In this document: piece by piece, positions 13,620-13,819 of the stretch
Numbering within the stretch: the first letter of the stretch is position 1
Layout: every line of letters begins with the position of its first letter
DNA from: JBMZCV01 sp049613665
GTDB taxonomy: Bacteria; Bacteroidota; Bacteroidia; Chitinophagales; UBA2359
NCBI GenBank assembly: GCA_049613665.1
Contig: JBMZCV010000140.1
Location: forward strand, 1-13,819
DNA length: 13,819 nucleotides
Direction: 5' to 3'
Program-made: the position numbers and the translations under genes
Notes under the pieces: generated by a model
Seen by the model: the letters and a program-made list of their open reading frames with translations, nothing else
What the model was told of the DNA's origin: nothing
The model's database searches: none

Positions 13620-13819
13620 TTAAAATACCCATTTTGTAATAGCTGCGGCTACTTTACCCAAGATATGGACGAGTAATCCACTAGCAGAACGTACTTTAGA
13701 TGCTTTTTGTATGTCAGTTTTCTCAATTAACCAGCCAAACAAAGCTTCAATACTTTGTTTAGTTGCAGAAACTGCGGTAGATAATAAACTATCAGCGGCT
13801 CTATTAAATTGACGTTCTA
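13620..13819 (-). CDS. Transposase, C-terminal fragment cut by the window edge
   Basis: The last 65 codons of a minus-strand reading frame that continues beyond the window, ending at TAA (13620-13622). The translated end includes QSIEALFGWLIEKTDIQKAS, KVRSASGLLVHILGKVAAA and ITKWVF. This pattern, with the acidic residue of the DDE triad in an R/S-I-E-x-L-F context followed by KVRS and GLLVH, is that of DDE insertion-sequence transposases common in Bacteroidota. I cannot assign the IS family. The element's end and terminal repeat should lie between 13491 and 13619, but with the other end outside the window no inverted repeat can be verified. It is not known whether the transposase is intact. 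Codon use here is less AT-rich than in the adjacent caspase-like gene. Confidence 0.7.
   Translation of the reverse strand, partial: ERQFNRAADSLLSTAVSATKQSIEALFGWLIEKTDIQKASKVRSASGLLVHILGKVAAAITKWVF

Noticed and set aside
13297..13632. 111-codon minus-strand reading frame
   Set aside because: It overlaps the caspase-like gene in another frame over most of its length and has no signal peptide, motif or sensible composition.

Overview
The window looks like a Bacteroidota chromosome, probably outside the Bacteroides group (Saprospiria or Chitinophagia-like, genus not determinable). The evidence is an AT-rich sequence, A-rich leaders without Shine-Dalgarno sites, -7 boxes of the Bacteroidota TAnnTTTG form, a PorP/SprF-family type IX secretion protein, a dockerin-like secreted repeat protein and the prs-rplY-pth gene order.

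Layout. 1-2324 (+): a large secreted repeat protein with a dockerin-like C-terminus. It ends at a strong bidirectional terminator shared with the converging minus-strand genes. 2403-7019 (-): housekeeping block. In transcription order it holds prs (PRPP synthase), rplY (ribosomal protein L25/Ctc), pth (peptidyl-tRNA hydrolase), an FAH-family acylpyruvase-like hydrolase and an FAD-dependent aromatic-type monooxygenase. prs and rplY each have their own recognisable promoter. 7164-9104 (-): an S41 peptidase lipoprotein and an unrecognised outer-membrane beta-barrel-like protein. 9105-9893: a long AT-rich intergenic region with a good promoter, a 5' inverted repeat and a candidate 27-residue membrane peptide. 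9894-10916 (+): PorP/SprF-family protein, clearly richer in GC than its neighbours. 10932-13490 (-): a very AT-rich pair, an exported caspase-like peptidase followed by an exported coiled-coil/OmpA-like protein. 13620-13819 (-): the C-terminal end of a DDE transposase cut by the window edge.

Main observation. The coiled-coil/OmpA-like protein is split by a single -1 frame change exactly at a run of 11 A (12077-12087, minus strand). The downstream frame is open for 381 codons but has no ATG before 11582 and no ATG, GTG or TTG in its first 78 codons. The upstream 173-residue signal-peptide protein ends inside the A-run. Adding one A, or a -1 slip, gives one continuous product of about 554 residues. 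This is either a slippage-expressed (possibly phase-variable) gene or a homopolymer miscall; the sequence alone cannot say which. Together with the secreted caspase-like peptidase upstream, it forms a two-gene envelope module whose function I do not recognise.

Second-level observations are three copies of a small palindrome (core AGTGCTTGGCACT) in intergenic spaces around prs, rplY and the S41 gene, matching promoter architecture for prs and rplY, and a 23-bp inverted repeat upstream of the monooxygenase.
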